A stretch of DNA of 64,000 nt from Pseudomonas bohemica (GTDB taxonomy: Bacteria; Pseudomonadota; Gammaproteobacteria; Pseudomonadales; Pseudomonadaceae). The position numbers were made by a program, and so were the translations under genes. The stretch is from positions 1 through 64,000 of the forward strand of contig NZ_NKHL01000097.1 in assembly GCF_002934685.1 (NCBI RefSeq). The letters run 5' to 3'. The notes under the pieces are model-generated. The model was not told the DNA's origin. It ran no database searches and saw only the letters and a list, made by a program, of their open reading frames with translations. Below, piece by piece: positions 44,807 to 54,443 of this stretch; within the stretch, counting starts at the first letter, position 1, and the number at the start of each line of letters is the position of its first letter.

Positions 44807-46280
44807 AGTCGTCGACCTGATCGTCGCCTTCACGGCGACTCATCCCGTACTTACGCATCTTCTCCACCAGCGTGGTACGGCGGATGCGCAGACGTTCAGC
44901 GGCACGGGCAACGATGCCATTGGCGTCGTCCAGCGCCTGCTGAATCAGCCCCTGCTCCAGACCACCGAGATAGTCTTTCAAGTCCAGGCCTTCGGGCGGC
45001 AACATCGCACTGTTGGCGAAATTCGGCGTATGGCCGTTGATCGCCACGCGCTCTTCCAGATCGCTTCGCAGGCTGTCGACCAGTTGCTCGTCTTCGTCAT
45101 CGACATAACGAAACTTCTTCGGCAGCTCGGAAACCCCGATTACCCCGTACGGGTGCATGATCGCCATTCGCTCCACCAGGTTGGCCAGTTCACGAACGTT
45201 ACCCGGCCAGCCGTGACGGCACAGCGACATGATCGCCGCCGAGTTGAAACGGATCGAGCCACGTTTTTCGTGCTCCATGCGCGAGATCAGCTCGTTCATC
45301 AGCAGTGGAATGTCTTCCACACGCTCACGCAGCGGCGCCATTTCGATGGGGAACACGTTGAGGCGGTAGTACAGGTCTTCACGGAAACCACCGGTCTCGA
45401 TCATGTCTTCGAGATTCTTGTGGGTCGCCGCAATGATGCGCACGTCGACGCTCTGGGTCTTGTTGCTACCCACGCGCTCGAAGGTGCGTTCCTGCAGCAC
45501 GCGCAGCAGCTTGACCTGCATCGGCAGCGGCATGTCACCGATTTCATCGAGGAACAACGTGCCGCCGTTAGCAAGCTCGAAGCGCCCTGCCCGGCTGGTG
45601 ATCGCCCCGGTGAACGCGCCCTTCTCGTGGCCGAACAGCTCGCTTTCCAGAAGCTCGGCCGGAATGGCGCCGCAGTTCACAGGCACGAAAGGCCCGTCGC
45701 GGCGTTTGGAATGGTAATGAAGGTTGCGCGCGACCACTTCCTTGCCGGTACCGGACTCGCCGAGGATCAGCACGCTGGCGTCGGTATCGGCAACCTGCTG
45801 CATCATCTGGCGCACATGCTGGATGGCACGGCTGGTACCGACCAGGCTGCGGAACAGATTGGTTTCGCGCTGACGACCACGCTCACGGGCCTGATCGTAC
45901 ATTTCACGATAAACCTGGGCCCGGTGCAGGGAATCGAGCAGCTTGCTGTAGCTCGGGGGCATTTCTACGGTGGACAACACCCGACGACGCAGGTCGTCGG
46001 CCAGGTCCGCCGACGAATTTTCGCCCATCAGCAAGACAGGAAGGAACTCATCCCACGCAGCGATGGTCTTAAGCAGCCCTTGTAGACTGCCTGGGGCATT
46101 TACGGTGCCGACCAATACGCACAGGACTTCCCGGGTGGACGCCAGAGAACCTACCACTTGCTGCCAGTCGGTACTGGAGCAGGACAGGTTCTCATCGCCA
46201 AGAAAATTCAGAATCACCGCCATATCACGGCGGCGCTGGCTATCGTCATCGATCAGCAGAATTTTGATTTCACGCCACAT
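44805..46280 (-). CDS. fleQ: Master flagellar sigma54 activator FleQ
   Basis: FleQ tops the flagellar hierarchy and responds to c-di-GMP and FleN. The 491-residue protein has a degenerate receiver-like N-domain (residues 1-140), an AAA+ domain with GESGTGKE (174-181) and GAFTGA (221-226), and a C-terminal Fis-type helix-turn-helix ([21 protein letters not shown]). It has its own terminator. The 225-bp upstream region carries a GTCA-N6-TGAC palindrome at 46415-46428 and no sigma54 element, consistent with sigma70 control. Confidence 0.97.
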   Translation of the reverse strand: MWREIKILLIDDDSQRRRDMAVILNFLGDENLSCSSTDWQQVVGSLASTREVLCVLVGTVNAPGSLQGLLKTIAAWDEFLPVLLMGENSSADLADDLRRRVLSTVEMPPSYSKLLDSLHRAQVYREMYDQARERGRQRETNLFRSLVGTSRAIQHVRQMMQQVADTDASVLILGESGTGKEVVARNLHYHSKRRDGPFVPVNCGAIPAELLESELFGHEKGAFTGAITSRAGRFELANGGTLFLDEIGDMPLPMQVKLLRVLQERTFERVGSNKTQSVDVRIIAATHKNLEDMIETGGFREDLYYRLNVFPIEMAPLRERVEDIPLLMNELISRMEHEKRGSIRFNSAAIMSLCRHGWPGNVRELANLVERMAIMHPYGVIGVSELPKKFRYVDDEDEQLVDSLRSDLEERVAINGHTPNFANSAMLPPEGLDLKDYLGGLEQGLIQQALDDANGIVARAAERLRIRRTTLVEKMRKYGMSRREGDDQVDD

Positions 46281-46414
46281 GCAATAGCAACTTCCCTAGT
46301 CAACTCTATGCCCATCGAAGGGCGAGTTCGACATAATTTGGCCGTGGTGCAGCTGATAGGCGTCTGAATGTAGTCAGCGCCGCGACGCTAAGTTAAGACA
46401 AAATAGCTCAATCA

Positions 46415-46428
46415 GTCAAATTTATGAC
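46415..46428. promoter_or_regulatory. GTCA-N6-TGAC palindrome upstream of fleQ
   Basis: The sequence is GTCATAAATTTGAC on the minus strand, the best FleQ-like palindrome in the window, 135 bp upstream of the fleQ ATG. It could mediate autoregulation. Confidence 0.35.
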
Positions 46429-46505
46429 GCGACAATGGAAGGCAATCTTCTTTGTGCGCAATCCGGTGCAAAGTATCACGCATCAAGGCTGAAATGAATC
46501 GGATG

Positions 46506-46817
46506 TCAGCGCATCATTGATGCTTTCTGGGCTAAATGATAGATCTTCGCGGCGTTGTGCCCCTGACGCGCCTGACTCATCTGCGAAGCGAGATTCTCGC
46601 GCGCCGACGACGTCACATCAATCAGGCGCCTGTACAACAGCAGCAAGGCTTCCAGATTGCTACGCAACTTCTGCTTGTCGACATCCTGATCATCAAGAAC
46701 CCGATCGATACAGGTTCTGCACTCAAGATCCAGCGCCGTAATGGCTTCCCAATCTCCATCGGCCAGCGCGCTCTCCAGCGCATGACGAGTTACTTCAATA
46801 TTTTGCAGTGCACTCAT
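46506..46817 (-). CDS. fliT: Flagellar chaperone FliT
   Basis: FliT is the small helical chaperone of the cap protein FliD. The 103-residue protein has three predicted helices and a Cys pair (ALDLECRTCIDRVL). It starts 79 bp after fliS, in the position of the fliT/fleP genes of Pseudomonas. Assignment rests mainly on size, helicity and order. Confidence 0.8.
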   Translation of the reverse strand: MSALQNIEVTRHALESALADGDWEAITALDLECRTCIDRVLDDQDVDKQKLRSNLEALLLLYRRLIDVTSSARENLASQMSQARQGHNAAKIYHLAQKASMMR

Positions 46818-46896
46818 GACAATCTCCTGGGGAGCAAGAGCCCCAACCTTTCAACGACCAGCGCCAGACCAGGGCTATTTACCTATTGCCAGCTTT

Positions 46897-47301
46897 TCAA
46901 GGCTTCGCCGGTGTCGCCGTCGCTGGATCGATGGCATCCCAACCTTGTTTCACGGTCAACAGCAACCCGGAAACCTCGTCGAGTATCTCCAGGCTATTGA
47001 TCCGGTTGGCCATAACCAGACGGCGCGTCATGTAATCATATAGCCGAGCATAGTTGGCCGCGATGTCAGCCCCCGTCTCGAAATCCAAGCCGTCACGCAG
47101 ACCGGCCAGAATATTCTGAGTCTTGGCAATCAGCTGGCTCTTCTGCAGCAACTCATTGCGCTCCATGCAACCGCGGGCCTGGGCGATCCGACTCAGCCCG
47201 CCTTCCATCAGCAATTGAATCAAGCGATGAGGCGAAGCATCGACCATTTCGGATTGTGTATTGACGCTTCGGTACTGTCGAAGCGCGGCTATGCGATTCA
47301 T
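46897..47301 (-). CDS. fliS: Flagellin export chaperone FliS
   Basis: FliS binds the C-terminus of flagellin before export. The 134-residue protein has the family start (ALRQYRSVNTQSEMVDASPH, continuing RLIQLLMEG) and the helix GADIAANYARLYDYMTRRLV. It lies 98 bp downstream of fliD with no evident promoter between them. Confidence 0.96.
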   Translation of the reverse strand: MNRIAALRQYRSVNTQSEMVDASPHRLIQLLMEGGLSRIAQARGCMERNELLQKSQLIAKTQNILAGLRDGLDFETGADIAANYARLYDYMTRRLVMANRINSLEILDEVSGLLLTVKQGWDAIDPATATPAKP

Positions 47302-47399
47302 GGATGTTACCTCGGGAAGTTGCCTGACATTTGACCCTCATGCCTTTGTATCGACCCAAGGGCGTCAAAGTTTAGCCGCCCCTTGACCGATCATCCGCT

Positions 47400-48806
47400 T
47401 CAATCGCTGGAATCGGTGTTGAGCGCATTGAGCGTTGTCATCACGCTACTGCTGGTCGCATTGAGTTGCGCGACCAGGGTGTCCATGGCGTTGTACTTGG
47501 CGTACATGGTCGTCTGGTACTTGTCCATACGTGTATTGAGGGTAGTCTGCTGAGTCGCCAGGTCGCTCAGCGTGTCGTTCAGAGAGTCGACGCGTTGATC
47601 AAGCAAGCCGTCATTCTTGACGTATAGGTCGAGGCCGGAAGACATGCGGTCAAGCAAACCACCCGTACCGGTAAAAAAACCCTCCACCGATGAAGCGTTT
47701 GTTTCCAACGCTGTTTCCAGCTTGTCGTCGTCGATTTTAAGCGTGCCGTCGGTTTGTGTAGCTACGCCCAGTTGCGACAGCAGCGTAATGGTGCCGCCAT
47801 TGGTAGAAGTACCGACCAATTGGTTACGCAGACTGTTGATAATATTGCGCACGCTGGAATCGCTGGTCAGCGCAGCCGCGGTAGTGGTGGCGTTACCATC
47901 GTCGTCAGTGCTGGAGGTGACGGACGTGAGCGATTTGATCGAGCTCATCAGCGTGTTGTACGAGTCGACGAAACTCTGGATCGAGGTTTTCAGCCCGTCG
48001 GTGTTGGTTTCCACCGTGAGCGTAGACTTAGAATTTTCGCCGGTTAACAGGGTGAATTCGACACCACTGATCGCACCCGTGACCGTGTTTGATGCACTGG
48101 TCATCGACAGGCCGTCGATGGTGAACTCGGCGTCCTGCGCAGGCGCAGTGACGTAACCGCCCGTGGTCGCAGAGGCGACTGAACCTGTAGCCGATGAACC
48201 ATCGATCGCCAGGGCTGAAAGACCCGACGTCGCCGTCACGCTGATATCAGTGCCTTCGCCGGTCTTGCTGGAGCTGATGACCAGGCGTTGACCGGTGGAG
48301 TCAGTGATGATGTTGGCCGTGATGCCGCTGGATTTCAGCTGGGTGTTGATGCTGTCACGGATGGTCGACAGGCTGGCATTGGCAGCCACTTTTACCGTGC
48401 CGAGGGTGCTGTCGCCTTGGGTCAAGGTCAGGCTGCCACCCGTTGAAAAGGTAGCGCCCGAATCAATGTACTGGGTAGCAACCTTGGAGCCGGTTGCGAG
48501 TTGAGCAACCGTGAGCGAATAAGTTCCGTCAGCAGCGCCCGAGCTCACGGTAGCCGTCATCTTGTCTTCGTCTGACGACGTAGCGGTCAGGCCGGCAAAG
48601 GATTTGGCCACGTTCAGATCGGTCATGGCCGTCTGGAAAGTCGACAGCGCCGACTTCAACGAACTGACTGCGGACAGCGTAGTCGTGGCCTCAGTCTTGG
48701 CATTGGTGATCTGCGTCTGCTTTGGCGTTTTCTGTGCAGTTACCAACGACGAGACGATGGAGTCAATGTCGATCCCTGACCCAACTCCGTTAACCGAAGT
48801 ACCCAT
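47400..48806 (-). CDS. fliD: Flagellar filament cap protein FliD
   Basis: FliD caps the filament tip and folds exported flagellin; in Pseudomonas it also acts as an adhesin. The 468-residue protein begins MGTSVNGVGSGIDIDSIVSS, a clear family start, at the ATG at 48806 behind GGGAGG. The D1 coiled coils at both ends flank a Ser/Thr-rich middle domain. A weaker sigma54 element lies at 48870-48885. Confidence 0.95.
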   Translation of the reverse strand: MGTSVNGVGSGIDIDSIVSSLVTAQKTPKQTQITNAKTEATTTLSAVSSLKSALSTFQTAMTDLNVAKSFAGLTATSSDEDKMTATVSSGAADGTYSLTVAQLATGSKVATQYIDSGATFSTGGSLTLTQGDSTLGTVKVAANASLSTIRDSINTQLKSSGITANIITDSTGQRLVISSSKTGEGTDISVTATSGLSALAIDGSSATGSVASATTGGYVTAPAQDAEFTIDGLSMTSASNTVTGAISGVEFTLLTGENSKSTLTVETNTDGLKTSIQSFVDSYNTLMSSIKSLTSVTSSTDDDGNATTTAAALTSDSSVRNIINSLRNQLVGTSTNGGTITLLSQLGVATQTDGTLKIDDDKLETALETNASSVEGFFTGTGGLLDRMSSGLDLYVKNDGLLDQRVDSLNDTLSDLATQQTTLNTRMDKYQTTMYAKYNAMDTLVAQLNATSSSVMTTLNALNTDSSD

Positions 48807-48869
48807 AGTGTGTCCTCCCACTCAAATTATTGGCGCATGCGTTAGGAAATGAACTTATTCCCTCAGCCA

Positions 48870-48885
48870 TGCAAGTTAAGCACCA
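48870..48885 (-). promoter_or_regulatory. Candidate sigma54 promoter of fliD-fliS-fliT
   Basis: The reverse strand reads TGGTGCTTAACTTGCA with GG and GC correctly spaced. The predicted start is near 48859, 53 nt before the fliD ATG. A poor FleQ-like box, GCCAATAATTTGAG, lies downstream at 48821-48834. Confidence 0.58.
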
Positions 48886-48895
48886 ACCCTAACTC

Positions 48896-49246
48896 TCACG
48901 CCCATCCGTCGAACAGCGAGGTGTTACCGTCCTTGAGACTCTGCGCCAGCTTCAGTGCCACTTCCGAAGGCATCTGCCGTATCACTTCGCCGGTATCGCT
49001 GGCAACCACCTTGACTACCTGGATGCCGGTGCTTTCATCCACGGAGAAGTTCAGATTACGGTGCGTCACCGTCATAAAATCCTGCAGGCTGCCCACCGCC
49101 TGCTCAAGCGTTTGCGACACAGGCTGCCCAGCCTGCTCGGACCGTTGGCTAGCCTGGCCTGTTTGGCTCGCCACCGAATTACCACCCGCCGCGAGAGTTC
49201 CGAGGGTACGACTATCAACGGCCGCTATATTCAGATTGAGGCCCAT
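48896..49246 (-). CDS. flaG: FlaG family protein
   Basis: FlaG proteins influence filament length by an unclear mechanism. The 116-residue protein has a variable Gln/Ser/Ala-rich N-terminal half and the conserved C-terminal part LNFSVDESTGIQVVKVVASD-TGEVIRQMPSEVALKLAQ. The order fliC, flaG, fliD is usual. It is separated from fliC by a terminator hairpin. Confidence 0.93.
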   Translation of the reverse strand: MGLNLNIAAVDSRTLGTLAAGGNSVASQTGQASQRSEQAGQPVSQTLEQAVGSLQDFMTVTHRNLNFSVDESTGIQVVKVVASDTGEVIRQMPSEVALKLAQSLKDGNTSLFDGWA

Positions 49247-49273
49247 GAATCATTCCTCTTATGGCAACGAAAG

Positions 49274-49293
49274 AAAGGGCGCAAGCGCCCTTT
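49274..49293 (-). terminator. Terminator of fliC
   Basis: AAAGGGCGC and GCGCCCTTT form a 9-bp stem between fliC and flaG. On the minus strand it is followed by CTTTCGTT, a modest U-rich tail. Partial read-through into flaG is likely. Confidence 0.75.
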
Positions 49294-49321
49294 CCGTGGT
49301 TTTAGCCGTATGGCTGCTACC

Positions 49322-50455
49322 TTATTGCAGCAGTTTCAGTACAGCGGAAGGCAGCTGGTTGGCCTGAGCCAGTACAGCGGTCGCCGCGGACTGCAGGGTT
49401 TGCTGCTTGGTCATCTCGGCCGTTTCAGCCGCGAAGTCCACATCCTGGATGGTCGAGCGAGCAGCAGTGGCGCTTTCCGACACGTTCTGCAGGTTGGAGA
49501 TGGTGCTATCGAGACGGTTCTGGATGGCACCCAGGGAAGAACGCTGGGTGTCGATTTGCTTCAGAGCGGCGTCGATAACCTGAGTGGCTTTTTGAGCCGA
49601 AGAGGCATCGGTGATGCTCAGTTGCTGAACGGTGAAGTTCGAGGTGGACACAGCCGTAGAGGCAACACCAGCAACCAGAGTGCCAGTACCTGTTACAGAT
49701 GCAATGTCGCTACCAGAGGTCAAAATGATACCGGTGCCCGCACTGTCTAGGGTAGCGGTCACGCCACTAACGTTGGTGTTGATGGCGCTGACTACGTCGC
49801 TCATTGACGAACCGGAAGCGATGTCGACTTCCACGCCACCGATGGTCATAGAGCTCGAAGCCACGGTAGCAGCGGCGCTGGCCACAACCGCACTCATGGA
49901 TTTGACAGCCAGAGCAGCACTGCCTTTCAGAGCTGAAGCACCCATGTCACTCAGGGTGAAGGAAACGGTTTCGTTAGCGTTAGCGCCGACTTGGAATGTG
50001 AGAGTGCCGCTATTGCCTGCTGTACCGTCCAGCAGTTTGATACCCGACGAGCCGCCGCCGAAAGTGGTTGTCTTAGAGATACGAGTCAGTTCTGCGGTCA
50101 TCGACTTGAACTCTTGGTTCAGTGCCGACTGGTCTTCACTGCTATTGCTGCCGTTAGCCGACTGCAGGGACAGTTCACGCATACGCTGCAAAATATTGGT
50201 CGATTCTTGCAGCGCGCCTTCAGCGGCGGTTGCGATCGAGTTGGCATCTTGAGCATTCTTGACCGCTACGTCCAGACCTTTGACCTGAGAGGTCAGACGG
50301 TTGGAGATTTGCGAACCCGCAGCGTCGTCTTTGGCGCTGTTGATACGCAGGCCAGTCGACAGGCGAGTCATCGACGTGGTCAGAGCATTGGAGGAAGCGG
50401 TCAGGTTCTTTTGAACCGACAGGGAGGCAATATTCGTGTTGACGGTAAGAGCCAT
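49322..50455 (-). CDS. fliC: Flagellin FliC
   Basis: FliC is the filament subunit. The 377-residue protein begins [18 protein letters not shown] (ATG at 50455, AAGGA upstream) and ends with the conserved [18 protein letters not shown] helix. The central D2/D3 part (about 180-290) is Ser/Thr/Ala/Val-rich and a likely site for O-glycans. Residues 30-51 correspond to the plant-recognised flg22 epitope, but position 19 is Ser48 where most Pseudomonas have Leu, and position 22 is Ser51. Transcription is from the sigma28 element at 50547-50573. Confidence 0.97.
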   Translation of the reverse strand: MALTVNTNIASLSVQKNLTASSNALTTSMTRLSTGLRINSAKDDAAGSQISNRLTSQVKGLDVAVKNAQDANSIATAAEGALQESTNILQRMRELSLQSANGSNSSEDQSALNQEFKSMTAELTRISKTTTFGGGSSGIKLLDGTAGNSGTLTFQVGANANETVSFTLSDMGASALKGSAALAVKSMSAVVASAAATVASSSMTIGGVEVDIASGSSMSDVVSAINTNVSGVTATLDSAGTGIILTSGSDIASVTGTGTLVAGVASTAVSTSNFTVQQLSITDASSAQKATQVIDAALKQIDTQRSSLGAIQNRLDSTISNLQNVSESATAARSTIQDVDFAAETAEMTKQQTLQSAATAVLAQANQLPSAVLKLLQ

Positions 50456-50546
50456 GACAAATTTCCTTGCAGTGAGTCTAACGGAGTGTGGGTTCCAGGG
50501 CTGGGTGGTAGTGCGAGTGAGTTGCCGTACAGAACCTTCGTAGTAG

Positions 50547-50573
50547 TTATCGTCGGGTCTTGGAATCACTTGA
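50547..50573 (-). promoter_or_regulatory. Sigma28 (FliA) promoter of fliC
   Basis: The reverse strand has TCAA, exactly 15 nt, then GACGATAA, one base off the GCCGATAA consensus. A nine-base A-tract (T9 at 50585-50593 on the plus strand) lies just upstream of the -35, like an UP element. The leader is about 85 nt. Confidence 0.87.
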
Positions 50574-50626
50574 GGAAAATTTGCTTTTTTTTTGCTCACA
50601 CCCTTGCAATCCGGATTTCTAAGGGA

Positions 50627-50642
50627 TGGCCTTGTTCTTGCT
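50627..50642 (+). promoter_or_regulatory. Candidate sigma54 promoter of the TPR glycosyltransferase gene
   Basis: TGGCCTTGTTCTTGCT has correctly spaced GG and GC and closely resembles the flgF element TGGCCTGCTTGTTGCT. The predicted start is near 50653, 38 nt upstream of the ATG. It would be divergent from the fliC promoter. Confidence 0.6.
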
Positions 50643-50690
50643 ACAGCTCTGATACATGTCAAACCCCCGTCACGACAGCCGGACCTTCTT

Positions 50691-52328
50691 ATGCAGAGCA
50701 GAACACAACAGGCCGAGATCCAGCGCATATCTACCGCGCTGGCGTTGGCAGAAAAAAGTCAGAATAGCGACACGCAGCTTAAGCTCTATCAAGAACTTGC
50801 ACGCTTGGTCCCTGGTACCGCCCTTATTCACGCCCAGATTGCGCACCTACTCTTCGAGCGCCAGCAAGAGCAACAAGCCGCAGACCATGTCGAAACCGCC
50901 CTTGCATTACCCCATGACATCAAGGTCGACCGTCTGATCTTTCAGCACATGTGTAAATTGACCCGCTATACCACCAAGCCTGCACAGGCTCGCGAATGGT
51001 TCAATGCGCAGCCGAACCTGTGGCGCTTCAAACTGCTTCACGAAGCACTCAATCGCATTGAAGCGCGGGAGGAGTTGGAGCGGGTAATCCACGACATGCT
51101 GGAATTACCACTTTTACCTGCCGAGCAATCGCAGATTCTTACCCTGCTCGCCCAACAGTATTTCGGCCAAGCACGTTACCACGATGCTATCGGCTGCTAT
51201 CAACTGGGCCTTGAGCTGGACCCTGGCAACCAAACGCAACTGTTCAACTTGGCAGGATCGCTGGAGCACGTCGGTCGCTATGAGGAGGCCTTCAAGTACT
51301 ACAAGCAAGTATTGAGTAACAACCCTGAACACGCCGGCACTCACAACAACATCGCACTCATCATGCTACGCCTGGGAGAATTCCAGCAGGGCTGGCAACA
51401 CAATGAGTGGCGCTGGAAGGCGTCCCAGCCCGAGCACGCGCAGCACTTCAGCATCCCACGCTGGAATGGCGAGTCGCTGGAGGGGAAAGTCTTGTTGGTG
51501 TGGGCCGAGCAAGGTATTGGCGATCACATCATGTTCGCCAGCATGCTGAACGAATTGCGCGAGTTCGGAGGCACGCTGCACTATGAAATCTACGCGCGCC
51601 TCGATGACCTATTCACTCGCAGCTTCGACGGGGTCAACTTTCTGCGCCGCGAGACGATGGGAGAGGAACAGATTGAAGGCAAACGCATGTTCAAGCAAAG
51701 CTGGCCTCGTGCGGATTTCCAGATCCCGATCGGCAGCCTGGGCGGAATCTTGCGCAATGACTTGGCCAGTTTCGGCAGTGGAAAAAGTTTTCTCACGGCC
51801 GATCCTCAAGCCTCGCAGGACTACAAGGATAAATATGCACGGTTGTTTCCTGGCAAACGGCTGATTGGCTTGTCATGGCGCGGTGGCAAGACGATGCAGA
51901 CCGAGCGCCAGAGCCGTCGTGCACAGATCCAGGACCTATTGCCGCTCTCGGAACTGAGCAACGTGCAATTCATCGATCTGCAGTACGACAGTACCGCTGA
52001 AGAAATTGCTGAAATGCAAGCAGCTGGCCTGTCCGTCTACCACGACGACACAGTCGACGCACGCATCGCGATGGATCCCCAAGCCTCGCAAATCAGCGCT
52101 CTGGACGCCGTAATCAGCGTTGATAACACCACTGTTCACCTTGCCGGCGCACTCGGCGTGCCCACCTACGTACTTGTCCAATTGAACCCCAACTGGCGCT
52201 GGGGGCTCAAGGAAGGGCGCAGCTATTGGTACAACAGCGTTCAACTGTTCCGCAATCCGGCGCTTATTGGCTGGAATAATCCACTGGAACGCATTATTAC
52301 CGCGCTGCAAACCGACGGCATCATCTGA
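50691..52328 (+). CDS. TPR-containing glycosyltransferase, probable flagellin modification
   Basis: This 545-residue protein has an N-terminal half of TPR-like helices. The clearest repeat is [20 protein letters not shown], continuing [20 protein letters not shown], around residues 155-215. The C-terminal half resembles glycosyltransferases of the GT41/GT9 fold ([40 protein letters not shown]). The divergent position next to fliC suggests O-glycosylation of flagellin. ATG at 50691 has a weak ribosome site; the open frame extends 33 codons further upstream. Confidence 0.82.
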   Translation: MQSRTQQAEIQRISTALALAEKSQNSDTQLKLYQELARLVPGTALIHAQIAHLLFERQQEQQAADHVETALALPHDIKVDRLIFQHMCKLTRYTTKPAQAREWFNAQPNLWRFKLLHEALNRIEAREELERVIHDMLELPLLPAEQSQILTLLAQQYFGQARYHDAIGCYQLGLELDPGNQTQLFNLAGSLEHVGRYEEAFKYYKQVLSNNPEHAGTHNNIALIMLRLGEFQQGWQHNEWRWKASQPEHAQHFSIPRWNGESLEGKVLLVWAEQGIGDHIMFASMLNELREFGGTLHYEIYARLDDLFTRSFDGVNFLRRETMGEEQIEGKRMFKQSWPRADFQIPIGSLGGILRNDLASFGSGKSFLTADPQASQDYKDKYARLFPGKRLIGLSWRGGKTMQTERQSRRAQIQDLLPLSELSNVQFIDLQYDSTAEEIAEMQAAGLSVYHDDTVDARIAMDPQASQISALDAVISVDNTTVHLAGALGVPTYVLVQLNPNWRWGLKEGRSYWYNSVQLFRNPALIGWNNPLERIITALQTDGII

Positions 52329-52446
52329 CAGTGAGAATCGAATTCGCCCGCGAGCGTGGGAATACGAACAGCTCGCTGGCAAGCCGACTCATGTAGAACG
52401 CTCGGACCTGCGCAGCAATTTCCTGAGCACCGAGCTTTCGGCAACT

Positions 52447-53346
52447 CTAAATAAGTTTGTAGCGTTCGATAAAGGCGTTCATATCCGCCATCATCAACGG
52501 CAGACGCTCGTTGATGACCTCATCGGACCACTCCCACCACTTGATTCGCGAAAGACTCGCAATGTCTTCCTCGCAATGACGATATTTCAAGACTTTTCCG
52601 GGATTACCGCCATATATCGCAAATGGCGGAACATCCTTGGTTACGACACTGCGGGCAGCGATAACCGCACCGTCGCCGATAGTCACGCCGGATAGAATCG
52701 TAGCGCCGTAGCCAATCCAAACATCATTGCCAATCGTCACATCACCTTTAACAGCATGGTCGGCGACAGGACAATCGTTCAGCGCAGGCCAGTATTGTTT
52801 AAGGCTGGCAAAAGGATAGGTAGTCACTCCATCCATACGGTGGTTTGCCAGCACGATCACCACGCCGTCGGCGATCGAGCAGAATTTGCCAATCCGCAGT
52901 TTCGAATAAGCTTTTTCGACAACAGCAGGAATGCCGTAAGTATGATCCCCAATGACCCAACCAAAATGCTCGATTTCTGCTGCCAGATGATGAGCCGTAA
53001 GACGGTCATGACGTTTTCGGCTTTGGAAGTCCCACTCAATCTGCCGAAGCTGATGGACTATTTTCATTTCAGGATGCAGCAGAAAATCACCCTCAAGTAC
53101 AAGTTTTCCGTCGATCAAACTGGCTCTGTTGAAGACAGTACTCGGTCTACCTTCCGAAGTCAGAAACGCGAGATTTCCATCGACTACTCCCCAAGCCGCC
53201 TCATTGCGGTGGTAGTAGCCATCCAGGGTCCCGCCCGGTATCAACTTGACAGGGGCAACATCGAGAGTGCCGTCAGCACGACAGAGCTTGAACGTGAGCG
53301 TAGTCAGATCGGGCGCAGAAGAGGAGTCAGGGAAGTGATTGGCCAT
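52447..53346 (-). CDS. CatB-type hexapeptide-repeat acyltransferase
   Basis: This 299-residue protein has a C-terminal left-handed beta-helix (about 150-250) with hexapeptides such as VTIGNDVWIGYGATILSGV, continuing TIGDGAVIAARSVV. The xenobiotic-acyltransferase catalytic loop appears as LANHRMDGVTTYPF, containing the probable catalytic His. The 120-residue N-terminal part is a domain I do not recognise. It lies 73 bp downstream of the GT gene (53420-54262). An acetyl or acyl transfer onto the flagellin glycan is inferred from neighbours; antibiotic acetylation is unlikely. Confidence 0.8.
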   Translation of the reverse strand: MANHFPDSSSAPDLTTLTFKLCRADGTLDVAPVKLIPGGTLDGYYHRNEAAWGVVDGNLAFLTSEGRPSTVFNRASLIDGKLVLEGDFLLHPEMKIVHQLRQIEWDFQSRKRHDRLTAHHLAAEIEHFGWVIGDHTYGIPAVVEKAYSKLRIGKFCSIADGVVIVLANHRMDGVTTYPFASLKQYWPALNDCPVADHAVKGDVTIGNDVWIGYGATILSGVTIGDGAVIAARSVVTKDVPPFAIYGGNPGKVLKYRHCEEDIASLSRIKWWEWSDEVINERLPLMMADMNAFIERYKLI

Positions 53347-53419
53347 TTTGTATGTCGTCGCAACTCATTCAGGTTGGGGTTTACGCACCATTTACAGCGG
53401 GGACCTGTCCCAGTGCGCA

Positions 53420-54262
53420 TTAGAAGAGAGGTTTCAGCTCATCGGCGAGACGCACGCCATCAGCCAGACTTCCAGTGAGTTCGAAGCGCGATTCGGGGTC
53501 AGCAAAGAAGGCGCAGATATCATCCATGCTGCCGCTCGCAGTGAAGTCCAGGTAACCGTCGTCGTCACGGGGGTTGTCGGCCAGCACCGGCACGCCATTG
53601 GCGGTCATCATGTAGATGCGGAACGGATTGACGAACTGCTCCCCTTCTCCCGCACACAATGACAAGCCATAACGCGTGGACGACAAGTAATAGTCACGAC
53701 TCATGTGTGGCGTCTTATGGTCCACCGTGCGCAAGCGCATGCCGGCAATGGCCGCAAGCCTGTCCAACTTGATTTGGCGTTCGCCCTTGGCTAACCCGAA
53801 GAACACTGCATCGTGCTGGATAGTTGCGCGACGATTAATGTTTGGGGTGACCAGCTCGTCAAAGTAGCCCCAGCGTGCGTAAGTGGCCTTGTGGCTGACC
53901 CCGCACGCCTGGTATGCCTGCAGGTTGTAGCGATACGGAGTGCATATGAAACGGCTCATCTTCAGCAGCTCGAGGTAATTCTCGATCTTGAAGCCGGCGC
54001 GCTGGTTGATGGTCTTGCCATCAAAACACTCCACGTCGTAGATGGAAAATTCCGCCTGGGTTTGGCGGATGTGCTGCAAGTGCCCTTCATCAACCAGCCA
54101 GTCGGCGCCAATGACCACGTTGTGCACTCCAGTGAAAAACTGGTTGTGGCTCATGCTCACTTCGTGCCCCAAGGACGTAAGGCTGTGATAAAGGCCATAG
54201 ATGATATCAGCCTTGAAGTTGAACCAGTCGTTGCTGCCGATATGGGCGATGTTGAGTTTCAC
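53420..54262 (-). CDS. Glycosyltransferase-like protein of the flagellin modification block
   Basis: This 280-residue protein is read from GTG at 54262 (LNIAHIGSNDWFNFKADIIY after two residues), with CGGAG 6 nt upstream. The frame stays open for over 120 further codons, but these look like a shadow. The C-terminal part (RYGLSLCAGEGEQFVNPFRI, then YMMTANGVPVLADNPRDDDG) resembles the nucleotide-sugar site of CgeB/GT1-like enzymes. It heads a two-gene unit with the acyltransferase and has its own sigma54 candidate at 54379-54394. The sugar donor is not predictable. Confidence 0.65.
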   Translation of the reverse strand: MKLNIAHIGSNDWFNFKADIIYGLYHSLTSLGHEVSMSHNQFFTGVHNVVIGADWLVDEGHLQHIRQTQAEFSIYDVECFDGKTINQRAGFKIENYLELLKMSRFICTPYRYNLQAYQACGVSHKATYARWGYFDELVTPNINRRATIQHDAVFFGLAKGERQIKLDRLAAIAGMRLRTVDHKTPHMSRDYYLSSTRYGLSLCAGEGEQFVNPFRIYMMTANGVPVLADNPRDDDGYLDFTASGSMDDICAFFADPESRFELTGSLADGVRLADELKPLF

Positions 54263-54378
54263 CGTGAACTCCGAGGGCAAATAGCGGAAGCGCTGCCAGG
54301 CGCTTTCGGCCACAAATGAGCCGCCTAAGCGCCACGCACAATGAGCGGCAGGTTTCTGACGGCAATAAAGGGGGACGG

Positions 54379-54394
54379 TGCAAGAAGGGCGCCA
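54379..54394 (-). promoter_or_regulatory. Candidate sigma54 promoter of the GT-acyltransferase unit
   Basis: The reverse strand reads TGGCGCCCTTCTTGCA with correctly spaced GG and GC. It stands immediately downstream of the KAS III terminator. The predicted start is near 54368, about 106 nt before the GTG. Confidence 0.6.
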
Positions 54395-54404
54395 AGTGAA
54401 TGGC

Positions 54405-54435
54405 AAAAAGCAGTGGGAGCCCGAATGGGGCTCCC
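54405..54435 (-). terminator. Terminator of the KAS III-like gene
   Basis: GGGAGCCC (54415-54422) and GGGCTCCC (54428-54435) form an 8-bp stem with a GAATG loop. On the minus strand it is followed by a short spacer and TTTTT. It begins 8 bp after the stop codon. Confidence 0.8.
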
Positions 54436-54443
54436 GGAGGGCT

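Noticed and set aside
50456..50728. N-terminal extension of FliC
   Set aside because: The conserved flagellin start MALTVNTN is at 50455, and the sigma28 promoter lies inside the proposed extension.
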